Position numbers and translations under genes: made by a program
Assembly: GCA_964017125.1 (NCBI GenBank)
Contig: OZ024903.1
Location: 81,968,773-82,032,772, forward strand
Length of the DNA stretch: 64,000 bases
Origin: Flabesymbios commensalis
Taxonomy: Eukaryota > Annelida > Polychaeta > Terebellida > Flabelligeridae
Direction: 5' to 3'
The notes under the pieces: generated by a model
Seen by the model: only the letters and a program-made list of their open reading frames with translations
What the model was told of the DNA's origin: nothing
Databases searched by the model: none
Shown: positions 44,517-54,885 of the stretch, one piece after another
How the letters are laid out: every line of letters starts with the position of its first letter
Numbering within the stretch: the first letter of the stretch is position 1

Positions 44517-44770
44517 TTAATTTATTTTTTACCCACTTGAAGGTGTGTCTCGCTGCCGCGATCCACACCTTCAAGTGGGTAAAAATTACTTATATTTGCA
44601 CAATTTCCATAAAAATGTATGTCAATTTAAGCAATTCAATGCCAATAAAATTAGTGTTGATATGGCGAATATGTGGGTATTTTAAAAAGGTAGGGACATT
44701 TACATACACAGCGAGTAATCAACGGAGTATGAAAATGAGAAACACAAACCCCCTGGTGGTTAAAGGGTTA
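44517..44770. mobile_element. piggyBac-like MITE, diverged
   Basis: It starts at TTAA and ends GGTGGTTAAAGGGTTA. The internal hairpin (44530-44582) is CCCACTTGAAGGTGTG, loop TCTCGCTGCCGCGATC, CACACCTTCAAGTGGG. Relative to the 5478 copy one stem pair changed T-A to G-C on both arms, so pairing is preserved. Confidence 0.7.
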
Positions 44771-45064
44771 CCTCTCCCAGTCATAATTAACAGGTTAATG
44801 TGCATGCACCCCCCCCTCTTAGTCAGGGGTTTCTTATGGATCCGGAATGTGTGCTCAGAATGGGAGGAATGTTAGGTATTTACCCTGACGCTGAGTATCC
44901 GGCGACAGTATCAATAAAGTATGTGCGCACTTACGTGCTACCTGTGATTGCCTCAGGTACTGATTTTATGAGGCCAATTATAATAAGTACTCCCAGTTCA
45001 AGTTTAAATACTATGTGCGATGGAGTTCAGTGACCATTGGTTATTATCATGCGGAATTCTACTA

Positions 45065-45129
45065 TGCAAAGACAAACAGCAGTAACTGCTAACTTGAAAA
45101 GTTAGCAGTTACTGCTGTTTGTCTTTGCA
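45065..45129. repeat. Perfect hairpin, 29-bp arms, AGCAGTAACTGCT family
   Basis: TGCAAAGACAAACAGCAGTA, then ACTGCTAAC, loop TTGAAAA, and an exactly complementary right arm. All 29 pairs match. Confidence 0.95.
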
Positions 45130-45176
45130 CGGCAGAATTATACAGAATAATGCACATGTATAAAAAAAAAATTAAA

Positions 45177-45284
45177 CCCAGCAAACACGAGGCATTTCCC
45201 CAGTGGTGTTCCGATGTTAGCCCGCCGTCTTCGACGTCGGCCCGACATCAAAACAAGACTGGGGAAATGCCTCGTGTTTGCTGG
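45177..45284. repeat. Palindrome, GGCCCA/ACGTC family, full-length copy with unique arms
   Basis: Family ends CCCAGCAAACACGAGG / CCTCGTGTTTGCTGG; centre GCCCGCCGTCTTCGACGTCG. The arm segment CATTTCCCCAGT is found in no other copy but is repeated inverted as ACTGGGGAAATG. Confidence 0.93.
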
Positions 45285-45328
45285 AAATACAGCGTCTTTC
45301 TAACGACATCCCACACGTGTGCTATAAC

Positions 45329-45391
45329 GCAAAGTCATACAGCAGTAACTGCTCACCTGATAAGCGAGCAGTTACCGCTGTTTGCCTTTGT
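45329..45391. repeat. Hairpin of the AGCAGTAACTGCT family
   Basis: GCAAAGTCATACAGCAGTAA pairs with TTACCGCTGTTTGCCTTTG; the inner pair CTGCTC / GAGCAG flanks ACCTGATAAGC. Confidence 0.85.
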
Positions 45392-45399
45392 ACGGCGGA

Positions 45400-46060
45400 A
45401 TGGACAAATGTACGCGTATATAAATGAGTGGATCCGGATGATAATATAATCTGGATCATGTAGGTATATCTATGAAGATACACCTGCGCTTCGAAGTTTG
45501 CACGTGTTTGCATTTTTTATTATCCACAACACATTATTTTACATGTTTAATATCATTACTTTAGTCTACTAGTATATGATGTTCAGTTCACATTCAACGA
45601 CAGGGCGTTTTCCCATTGTATTAGATCGACCTTTACCATTACTCAATATTGTTTTCTCTTTATGATTCTTACTGCAAAGTACGGTTGAAAAATAATAAAG
45701 ATAATCTCAATTTCAGAATTATTCAAATTTAAAAACTCACGCGACGAATATTAAAAGATTTATAGATTTGTATGCTGTATAAAACATATGAGACGCAGAT
45801 TCACAAAAAAAATACAGAGTAGACCACAGAGTTGGCCAGTAAATAAAACACATCTTATAAACAAAACTTATCCTCATCTTCTGTCCCACAATGATAACAC
45901 TAATAATATATTCAAGAAATGTCAAGTAGAGTATTATGGTGTATTTATACCTAATCTTATAGAAGTACTTATGTGTAATACATGTATATCAAATTTTATC
46001 AAATATATCAAATTATACGAGTTGTATAATTGTCTATGAAATTTCTCTTTATTTAATTTG
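45400..46060. other. Gene-free stretch
   Basis: Nothing recognised. Confidence 0.5.
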
Positions 46061-46129
46061 CCGTCACGCATATATACTGCCATGCAAAGCAAAAAAGGCA
46101 GTATCTGCTTTATACATATATGCGTCATG
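46061..46129. repeat. Hairpin CGTCACGCATATAT
   Basis: TCACGCATATATACTGCC and GGCAGTATC / ATATATGCGTCATGA pair imperfectly, with AAAGCAAAAAA in the centre. Confidence 0.65.
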
Positions 46130-46339
46130 AGCAGTTACAAGAAAGTAAGTGCAGTTAACTACAGTAAATTAGGGCTCTAGTTGGCGGTTTATTATAAAAA
46201 GCCGACCGTTTTTCTTTTCCTTGACTAACATAAAAACACAAAGCGCCATACAGGGATAGGCTACCCCACTGTTATCATGCTGTTACATTACGTCCACTGG
46301 ATACCTTGAGAAGGCGTGGGAAAACATACTCGGCTCATT

Positions 46340-46448
46340 CCCAGTAAACACAAAACACTTGTATAACATTTATACAATGTGGGACCAACGTCGAAGACGT
46401 TGGGCCGACGTTGTATAAATGTTATACAAATGTTTGGTGTTTACTGGG
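46340..46448. repeat. Palindrome, GGCCCA/ACGTC family, full length, AT-arm subfamily
   Basis: 109 bp, exactly the length of the 7225 copy. Ends CCCAGTAAACAC / GTGTTTACTGGG, centre ACCAACGTCGAAGACGTTGG, arm segment TTGTATAACATTTATACAA and complement. Confidence 0.93.
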
Positions 46449-46752
46449 TTGAAAGGAAACGCTTTTACAAAAGGAAGCGCATTAGGCCCAGGTATTCTAT
46501 TTCACTCCATTTTGAATAACAACTGAGTCACAGAAAGGGGTTGTGCAATGACTTTTTAGTATCATGGGATTATTTTATTTCGTGCCGTCAGAATACAGAA
46601 TTGGCATAAAATAAAATTCTTAATATCGTGGCCAAGTACTAGTGTTGTAGACTGATAGTTGCACGACAGCCGAGTTGTGAGGGCTGTAGTACCATAGGTC
46701 GTTTTCTGGCAGCTATCATAGATAGGATATCTCGTTTTAAGAATAGCATACA

Positions 46753-47060
46753 GAATGAATGAATGAATGAATGAATGAATGAATGAATGAATGAATGAAT
46801 GAATGAATGAATGAATGAATGAATGAATGAATGAATTGATGAACAAATAAATAAATAAATGAATGAATGAATGAATGAATGAATGAATGAATGAATAAAT
46901 GAATGAATGAATGAATGAACAAATAAATGAATGAATGAATGAATGAATGAATGAATGAATGAATGAATGAATGAATGAATGAATGAATGAATGAATGAGT
47001 GAATGAATGAATGAATGAATGAATTAATTAATGAATTAATGAATTAATGAATTATTGAAT
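46753..47060. repeat. (GAAT)n microsatellite with short variants
   Basis: GAAT units with AAAT and TTAATGAA blocks, ending at a SINE A fragment on the minus strand. Confidence 0.95.
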
Positions 47061-47061
47061 G

Positions 47062-47205
47062 GGATATTAGACAGACTAAACTGGGTCATGGGCTAGGACG
47101 ATGGTCAGAAGTATCGGATAACACAGTCCTCCAGACACAGGATTCAAAATGTGAGTCGTGGGGGTCATTTGCCGAGCACGCTGCCTCTCGATCACACTTA
47201 GCCCT
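47062..47205 (-). mobile_element. SINE A fragment
   Basis: On the minus strand: GATCGAGAGGCAGCGTGCTC, TTTTGAATCCTGTGTCTGGA, ACCATCGTCCTAGCCCATGA and CCCAGTTTAG, then the microsatellite in place of a tail. Confidence 0.8.
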
Positions 47206-47940
47206 GCATACATAGAGCACCTCTCTCATAAGTACATTTTTAAATGTGAGGAAAAGTCAATAACAAAAATTAAAGTGGTACGCAATCGGACCATAATTGG
47301 GAATATATTTACTTCACAAAATACAGACAAAATGTATGTTAGCCTGGTAGGTAGCCACTTCATGTGTATATGTATTACACCAAGCCTCTTCCCTTGACCA
47401 CTGCGTTATCATCTACCTAAACGCGGCGCCTTCAATTATTTACATACCCATTCAGCAAATATGATTTATTTTTTAATTATTATAAAGAATATTGATGACA
47501 CATGTGCCATTTTTCATTATTCAGATTCGACAATTTCGGAAAACAAATTGGTACAATTTGTTAATGTGAAATGTTTTTCCGCGCATGTGCCACTAGCATG
47601 TAGGGGGTTAAAGTGGGTGGTCCGTGGAAGTTAAGCATGTACATCCAATAAAATAAAACAATACTAGTTTGAAGATACGTAGATATGATAAATATAATAC
47701 TGTCATATTGTCCATACAAACACGATAACTCGATATTAATTGAAAACACCAAAGTCATAAACAAAATCAAAACACATCTTTTATCTTCAAATACAGCGCA
47801 ATTGTTAATTTACTGGTGAATAGTGGGCAAATTTATGTTGACACATCAAAAAGCATATCCCATAACTCACCCCCCTCCCCCCACACACACACAAATTTTG
47901 TATTCTGCATTCAAACTACTTCTTTCTAGACTTAGCAATT
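47206..47940. other. Gene-free stretch
   Basis: Nothing recognised apart from a short CA run at 47880. Confidence 0.5.
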
Positions 47941-47998
47941 TCAGTGCGGGGATCGACATTTGACGTCAAATGACGTCAAATGTCGATCCCCGCACTGA
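47941..47998. repeat. Perfect palindrome, 28-bp arms, GGGGATCGAC family
   Basis: TCAGTGCGGGGATCGACATT, then TGACGTCA, spacer AA, and an exact inverted copy. It contains two CRE-like TGACGTCA words. The end matches the palindrome at 19770, but the inner arm does not. Confidence 0.95.
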
Positions 47999-48195
47999 CA
48001 GAATTTAAGAAATATAATGTTCGTAGACCCATACAAGCATCAGAATCTCACATATAAAGTCGATCCCCGCACCGAAAGAGTAAGATATTTATAATGACCT
48101 CAGACCCATAACATCGGTATTGAAATAAAGTGGCAAGAGCTTACTAAGACATTTATGATGATTTCAAATTGCCGAAAATCCCTTTTTTCTCTTGG
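47999..48195 (+). repeat. Body of the GGGGATCGAC family, with a repeated half-end
   Basis: A first partial body (TAGACCCATACAAGCAT) is followed by AAAGTCGATCCCCGCACCGA and then a second, complete body (AGACCCATAACATCGGTATT, ACATTTATGATGATTTCAAA). Confidence 0.75.
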
Positions 48196-48420
48196 TCTAT
48201 GTAAGAAGATGTTAGCGTGGGTTAAGTAGAGACTAAGTAGATGAGTGCAGTGCATTAATGTAGTCAAACACTTAACCCTTGTACGTAACTATAAGTATAT
48301 ATGTACTAATTTCGGATTAAATAAAATACCACTAAAATTTGTAGCATATCTTGTGGTAGATGTTCAGTTAATAAAATAATTCAATTTGGGAGATATCTAT
48401 TTTCTCGTTTGCGATATTAT

Positions 48421-48470
48421 TTTTCATTCATTTGAAGCTGTAATTTGCGTTAGCTTCAAATGATTGAAAA
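48421..48470. repeat. Hairpin CATTTGAAGCT / AGCTTCAAATG
   Basis: TTTTCATTCATTTGAAGCTG, then TAATTTGCGT, then TAGCTTCAAATGATTGAAAA; similar outline to the MITE hairpin but with a different arm. Confidence 0.8.
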
Positions 48471-48987
48471 ATACTCACAAACAATTCAGCAGTACATGGG
48501 TTGACACTCAATTAGGTTACAGAAACCGGTTGGGATGCTCGCAAACCCCTTTAAAAAAAATAGTTATTGGACAACAATTTCACACGTTTTCCACCATGGC
48601 AAAACAAACAGACAAACAAACAAGCTATCAAACAAATCAATTGTTTGTACTACTGATATATATAGCTTAGAGAAAAACACAACAAGTTCTTCCAATTGGT
48701 AGTGACTGTCAAATCTGCCCCACGCCAAGGAACTGTTAAGAACGAATGTCATTTCATGAGCGATGATGTCTGGATACATACAATATGAGCTATGTTAGTG
48801 GGCAGACCGAGATAACGATATTGTTGGAATCAATTGGAATTTTTTGCGATGTGCCCCACTCCTTCAATACTTGATTTCACAATAATTTCACAAGTTACTA
48901 CCATGGGATATGATATGCAAATATTTATATTGACATACTAGATTCAAAATACTGTATTCCTAGGACCTTTACTATTTCCAATATTTA

Positions 48988-49234
48988 TTAACCCTTTAAA
49001 CGCCAAATTATTCAATTTGAATTTTCACCCACTTGAAGTTGTGTCTCGCTGACGCGATCCACAACTTCAAGTGAGTGAAAATTATTCAGATTTGACAAAA
49101 TGGAGGTCAATCATTTTCAAGTCTTACTGATTGATGACACGTTTCGTCTTTAACATGTTTAAAAGGTGGTACTTGATGTGCTAATAAAAAAATGAGAACC
49201 CGAATATAATCGACATCGGCGGTTGAAGGGTTAA
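48988..49234. mobile_element. piggyBac-like MITE, full length
   Basis: TTAA on both sides, ends CCCTTTAAACGCC / GGCGGTTGAAGGG, and the same internal hairpin as the 5478 copy (CACTTGAAGTTGTG, TCTCGCTGACGCGATC). The two copies differ by scattered substitutions. Confidence 0.85.
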
Positions 49235-49269
49235 TAACTTTTTTTCATGTCTCTCAAATGCAACATGTA

Positions 49270-49480
49270 ATATATTAGCTGTATTTAAATGAAGCAGAAA
49301 GAGTAACTAAGACATTGATAATGATTTCAAATTGAATAAAATCTTTGATCGCCATGCAATAACAACAGAACCAGGGATGATAGGGATGTCCCGGACTAAA
49401 CTCATAAATACCTCACTAAAACCTGGTTGATGCCTGATTTTGCAGCGCCTCTGAGCTCGGGTTCCCGGGGAGTTAGGCTC
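49270..49480. repeat. Fragments of two dispersed repeats
   Basis: 49285-49340 matches the GGGGATCGAC-family body (AAATGAAGCAGAAAGAG, AATGATTTCAAATTG). 49445-49475 (GCGCCTCTGAGCTCGGG) is the inverse of the GAGCTCAGAGGCGC piece in the triplicated unit. Confidence 0.6.
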
Positions 49481-49773
49481 AATACAAGAATCAATTCGTA
49501 TCGCATCAAACTTCGTGTTTGTTGAATTTGAAATTTTCAGGGTAAATATTAAAGCTTTTCTCACTAAATTATCTTTACCTTAAATTTTCACCCATAACCG
49601 CGACCCACAACTTCAAGTGAATAGAAAAACACCAAGATCATTTCAAGGTCATTTCAAGGTCAAATTTATGAGCTGATTTTTTAATGTACGAAAATTGCAT
49701 TATTGCTAAACTTGGCTCAACTTGTGTACAACGTCGGCACGTTGAAATATTACCATTTTTGCTCCTCTGTAAC

Positions 49774-50508
49774 TTACAAAACTGTTACAAGAGCAAATAT
49801 GAAAACAGATAAGTAGCTGATGACGATGTGATTGGCCCCGCCATCTATATCTGTATTAGCAAAATAGCATGTACTTGAGCGTACCTCTTCTGCTAGCTCT
49901 CCGTGAAAGCAGCCAAGTATGTAAGGGAAGTCCTCAGTGACGTAGTAACGGTAAGAGCCGTCTACTTCCCGTCCGTGACATTCATCTAGGTCATCAGAGG
50001 TCAGCCTGACACCGTCTGCGTCTATGGCCTCGTACAAGGGGTAGCCGTCTAGAGCCACTCCCAGGAACTCTCCATGCTCGGAGGACAGCAGACACGTAGG
50101 ATTCTGGTGGTAATGGTAGAATCCCTGTTGATCAGGGTGCCCGTTACACTTGTCAAATATCTCGTTCTCCACGGCGTCTGTTTTCTCTATTGTGTAAGGG
50201 TTGAAGAAACCCACCCCGTTGACCATCATACCAATGGGCCCCATGGGAAGACATGAGGGTTCAGCGGCAGGCGTGGGGTTACTCGGAATAGTTATGTCAA
50301 AGTTTTGTGTCTCCACTGCATTGGGATTGCCTTTGTTCTCGAATGATCCGTAATCGTGTTCTGGTATGTTATCACTTTTAAGTGTAATGGTATTGGCGCC
50401 ATTGGTGACGGTCACAGCGTCCGTGAATTTCCCCAGCTCTTCGCTAGTGAGTGCTGTGACTGTACTCAACACGACCAGAAGGTGTGATGTCATCAACAGG
50501 AACTTCAT
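49774..50508 (-). CDS. Secreted, probably GPI-anchored YHYH-domain protein
   Basis: Complete 244-codon frame. Residues 1-19 are a clear signal peptide (hydrophobic LLVVLSTVTA). Residues 120-215 form the YHYH domain: NGHPDQQGFYHYHQNPTCLL with the name-giving YHYH at 131-134, then GVALDGYPLYE and YRYYVTEDFPYILGCFHG. Six cysteines lie between residues 86 and 214 and could form disulphides. The C-terminus (about 226-244) is hydrophobic after a small-residue stretch DGGANH, the layout of a GPI-attachment signal. YHYH proteins occur in bacteria, algae and some marine animals; the molecular function is not established, so none is given. The start is set by the signal peptide; TTTTTACAG ends exactly at the ATG, a strong splice acceptor, so a 5' untranslated exon is likely. 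Codons are more GC-rich than the flanks. I see no damage. Confidence 0.9.
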   Translation of the reverse strand: MKFLLMTSHLLVVLSTVTALTSEELGKFTDAVTVTNGANTITLKSDNIPEHDYGSFENKGNPNAVETQNFDITIPSNPTPAAEPSCLPMGPIGMMVNGVGFFNPYTIEKTDAVENEIFDKCNGHPDQQGFYHYHQNPTCLLSSEHGEFLGVALDGYPLYEAIDADGVRLTSDDLDECHGREVDGSYRYYVTEDFPYILGCFHGELAEEVRSSTCYFANTDIDGGANHIVISYLSVFIFALVTVL

Positions 50509-50530
50509 CTGTAAAAACGTACAATAAACA
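50509..50530 (-). promoter_or_regulatory. Candidate splice acceptor at the YHYH gene start
   Basis: On the minus strand GTACGTTTTTACAG directly abuts the ATG: a pyrimidine-rich tract followed by CAG. The matching donor upstream could not be chosen by eye. Confidence 0.45.
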
Positions 50531-50698
50531 TAATAAATAGATCATCATCGGCTGAATTTGTAATATTTGTGAATTTGTTGAATATTATCATCAGTATCTC
50601 AAACCCTCTTATAATGCAGGTACGCCCCTATTTCTTTTCATAAATAAAGTATTATCTTAAAAGTATTGGTTAAACGCATCGCATTTGCTGGAAATATC

Positions 50699-50737
<39 letters not shown>

Positions 50738-50738
50738 G

Positions 50739-50829
<91 letters not shown>

Positions 50830-50908
50830 GTCAATCAATCAATCAATCAATCAGTCAGTCAATCAGTCAATCAATCAATCAATCAATCATTTAATCAATC
50901 AACCAATT
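50699..50908. repeat. (AATC)n microsatellite
   Basis: About 50 units with scattered AGTC variants. It lies about 0.2 kb upstream of the YHYH coding region. No SINE is visible at either side. Confidence 0.97.
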
Positions 50909-51184
50909 ATTATTATTTGTTTTTAATTAATCAATCATCCAATCCACCGATTAGTCAATCATCCAATCAATCAAGCAACTATTTAACCAATCATTCAATC
51001 TATTAGTCAAATAATTGATTCATCAAAAAATTATTCATTCAACAAAAACATTATTAGTGCAAGAGCATTAGTAAAAAAAAAAACCTGGAATTAAATTGCA
51101 GAAAGCTGATTTTTTCAGGAATGATACCTGGATATCTCCCCAGACGAATGCCGAAGAGTCCCCAAAAAAAACCCTTGTGCATTT

Positions 51185-51915
51185 TTTTTAATTCAAGATG
51201 ACCGCCACCATGTAACGCCAATTTCGACAAAACAGGGGTATACCCTAATTCCTCATTTTTGCAGTTAGAAAAAAATATTTAAGTGTCGCTACTTATGTTG
51301 CAAAGAACAAAGAGTTCATCCAGATGATCAGAAATTATATCAATACTTTTTTCAATACCAAAAATCCAAGATGGCCACCATATTGTTCTGAGTATGTTAA
51401 GCGATCTCTTAAAAAAAACGAAAATATGAGATAACTATCTCGTTGGTGAACATAAAAATGTATTTTTTGGCCAAACTCAAAGAATCTAGCACTTATTTAG
51501 ATCACCAATGTTTTTTATTATATTGAAATTATCAACATAAATCCCACATAGTAGGTAATTCCATGTAACATCATGTAACGCCATTTTTTTCGAAAAAACA
51601 GGGGGATACCCCCAATTTCTCACTTTTGCAGTTTAAAAAATGTTTTTTGGTGCCTCTACACATGTTTTAAGGCACAAAGAGCTCATCAACATGATCCGAA
51701 ATGATATCATTCCTTTTCTTATCACCACAAATCCAAGATGGCGACCATGATGTCAAGCTTCCCCCCCTTAGAAAATCACTTACATGCCATAATCATCATA
51801 TTGTTGAAACTTTTTTTTCAGAGCCATGGAATCTAGAATATATTTCCATCACCAAAATGTTTAATATAATGTGCTTATCAGCACAAAATCCAACTTGGCT
51901 GCCATATTGGTTAAG
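51185..51915. repeat. Two direct units of the CCAAGATGGC repeat
   Basis: Unit 1 (about 51185-51550) and unit 2 (about 51560-51915) share GTAACGCCA, AAAACAGGGG, CTCA(C/T)TTTTGCAGTT, AAAGAG(T/C)TCATC and ATCCAAGATGGC. An inverted, diverged copy lies at 54340-54720. Confidence 0.75.
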
Positions 51916-52140
51916 TCTTTTAGCGCAGGTGCCGCGATTAAGCGATGTCCGACTGCTTTTTCATATGGAAATATAGATATAGATTTATCAAATTTACAAA
52001 ATATCATATATAAAAAATCATTGATTAAAAATTCTAACAGAGCTATTTTTTAAAGATAAGTGTATTTTTCATTCATGTGAAGCTTGAGATAGCGTAGGAA
52101 ATTCCCGTTTCAAACCCAGCGACGAATTCCTATGTATAGT

Positions 52141-52161
52141 ATATATATATATATATATATA
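52141..52161. repeat. (AT)n microsatellite
   Basis: About ten AT units. Confidence 0.95.
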
Positions 52162-52429
52162 CATGTAGTATATAAATTGTTTTTCGATTTTGGTTTTAGT
52201 TGTGATTATTCTAGGATATGAGTATTAGCTAATTTTGTGTGAAAATACATTAATGTACCAGCTTGAACATGTGTCCTACGAGACTGTTGGTTATTGACAT
52301 GTTCTAGTACTACTAAATAAGAAAATGTTTTAAATCACATGATTTTGCTGGCAGAGTTTGGCCATCTATAGGCCTACGTAATTTTGTAAATTTTCTGGAA
52401 ATGACAATATTGTATTTAAATACCCTTGA

Positions 52430-53660
52430 TTATATATTTGAATATTCAGATATTTTATTTGAATATTAGTATAATATCTATATACTATCCCATAGTTTTA
52501 ATATTAGGATATGGCACTTTAATATCATGATATGTAATATAATGTCCAAACATTGGTGTTTATTATATATCAAAATAACGTTATGATGGCTCGATACAGC
52601 TTTATAAAGGCAGAATATAGTGGCTAAACATCACGTTGATGTATTAAAATGACAAGATAAAGCATCATATTATCACGAAATGATGTGTCATTATAATGAC
52701 ACACATGTTATTATAATATCAATTATTGTATAGTAGACTTGTCGGAATATGACATTAAAATAGGAGATGAAATTTTTTTAAGTCAGGATCTGGCATTTGT
52801 ATGCCAGGATATTGGATTGTAACATCAGAATATGACATTTTAACGTCGTGATATAGTATTATAATGTCCACATATTGTATTTTAATATCACAAAATAAGA
52901 TTTGAATGTCAAGATAATCCATTTTTTATAATATGATATGACATTATCAAAAAAAGATATGGCGGAATTTTAATGTGACAATATAATGACGGAATTATCA
53001 CACTATAATATTATAATGTGACCTTAGAACGTCAGGATATGTCACTTTAAAGTCTGGATATGGCATTTTAATGTCAGGATATTATATTGTCATATCAAGG
53101 TATAGCATTTCAATGGCATTATATTGATAAACGCACGTTACTATATGGTAGTACAAAATCGACATAGAACATTCCAATATCAGGATGACACATGTCAGTT
53201 TAGCATTGATATCGTAATATAATTCACGAAGGCCTCTACATTGATCAAATACACCAAAACTGCCAACAACAGCCCTTCGGGAGATTTATTAAAATGGAAA
53301 GTGAGACAGGGTTAGAACACACGTTCTTTGAACAGCATGTGTCCTTGCCCTCTCTTACTTCCATTTCCTCTTACACTAAAAAGTCATATTGTGATGTTAA
53401 TATGCTATATCATGATATTATAATAATATCGTGACAATACACTATAAAGTCACCTTAATACCATAACGTGATGGTTGACCACCATATCCTGCTTTTATAA
53501 AGCTGTATCTAGACATCATTTTACTACATCAAGGAGCAATATTTGGACAATAAAATACCATATCTGATGTAAAATCATCTCGTTACAATAACTTGCAATG
53601 CCATAACTTTATTACGAAATATCCTAATATTCAAAATGTAATATCTTAATATTCAAATCC
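52430..53660. repeat. AT-rich degenerate array, about 20-23-bp rhythm
   Basis: Variants of TCAGGATATGGCATTTTAAT recur with irregular spacing through 53140, and ATATTGTGATGTTAATATG-type inverted forms dominate after about 53380. 53230-53370 is unlike the rest and less AT-rich, perhaps an insertion. No coding signal. Confidence 0.65.
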
Positions 53661-54186
53661 CTATTCCATAATATTAAACATATTGACAATCATAGATCAT
53701 GGACAAAAGTAAGTATTTGAAAGAGCATTGTTACTGGACGATTATCGAAGAAAATCATGTATCATGTATCATGTAAATGTAACGTGTAAGGCGCAAGTCC
53801 TTATCATCTAATTGATTTTTGCTAGAAAGCCACCCTTCAACGTCACCTATTAATTCAATTCTGTTCTGTTTGGGCTATCTTTGGGGAAAATCTCACAAAG
53901 CTAGACTATATTGCACAACGATGTGCTGTAGAAACTGACAATTTGGATGATTGAAACGCAGCCAAAGCCGAAACAGTTATGATAAACATAATTCCTATTT
54001 TATGACCTATTGACAGCGCTGACAGAAATACAATAAGATCTGTCTAATCATGTTCATTTTCTAATAAAAAAAATAATGTGACTCTTATGACCATAACTTA
54101 TGGATGTAATTTTAAGAAATATTACTGTGTTCGATATGTTTTATTTATGTGTCTTATATTAAAATGAATACACAGAGCGTTAACCG
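53661..54186. other. Gene-free stretch
   Basis: Nothing recognised except a short ATCATGTATC duplication at 53755. Confidence 0.5.
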
Positions 54187-54245
54187 TTTCATTTATTTGA
54201 AGCAGGTTTTGCTGACGCAATCCCTGCCTCGAATTATTAAAAAAT
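54187..54245. repeat. Hairpin with TTTTGCTGACGCAATC centre
   Basis: TTGAAGCAGG and CCTGCCTCGAA pair. The centre GCTGACGC is that of the MITE hairpin at 5513, but the arm has a different sequence (GCAGG instead of TTGTG). Confidence 0.7.
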
Positions 54246-54339
54246 ACCAGTACCTTTTGAATTAGACTTGTTACTGTTTCTAATTAATTATTTACCAGAG
54301 AATAATTTTGTTAACTTGACAAATATCGATCTATATTTC

Positions 54340-54720
54340 GAGTGGGAAATCAGTTCGAAAACACTCAAAAAAGCATCATCCGCCATGGTAGAATTTACTA
54401 CCATGTTGGATTTATGTCGATAAACTCAATACAATAAAATATTATTTATCCAAATAAGTTCTAGACTCCATGGGCTCGGCTGAAAAATACATTTTAGTTT
54501 CAACAACGAAATAGTTATCGCACATTTTTGTTTTTTTTCAAAAGATCTCTTAACAAAATAATATGGCGGCCATCTTGGATTTGTGGTATTAGGAAATGTA
54601 CTGATATTGTTTCTGATCATCTGGATAACCTCCTTGTACATTAAAAACATAGGTAGAGACACCAAAATCATGGTTTTAACTGCAAAAGTGAGAAATTGGG
54701 GTATACCCCTGGTTTTCTTG
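54340..54720. repeat. Inverted copy of the CCAAGATGGC repeat
   Basis: GCGGCCATCTTGGATTTGTG, CTGATCATCTGGAT, AACTGCAAAAGTGAGAAATT and GTATACCCCTG are the inverse of blocks at 51200-51760. Confidence 0.75.
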
Positions 54721-54885
54721 CACTATATAGCGACTGATATCTCAGGGACTAACCATATAATATACAACATGTCGCCTATTATCCGATCGATAGAACAATG
54801 CTTTAATAACACCATTAATAAAATAGTAAAGTGGATGAAGAAAAGATTTGTTGTCGAGCGTATTTTATTGTTGATATTTCCATGA

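Noticed and set aside
44504-44875. 123-codon frame
   Set aside because: It runs through a piggyBac-like MITE and adjacent AT-rich DNA; no protein features.
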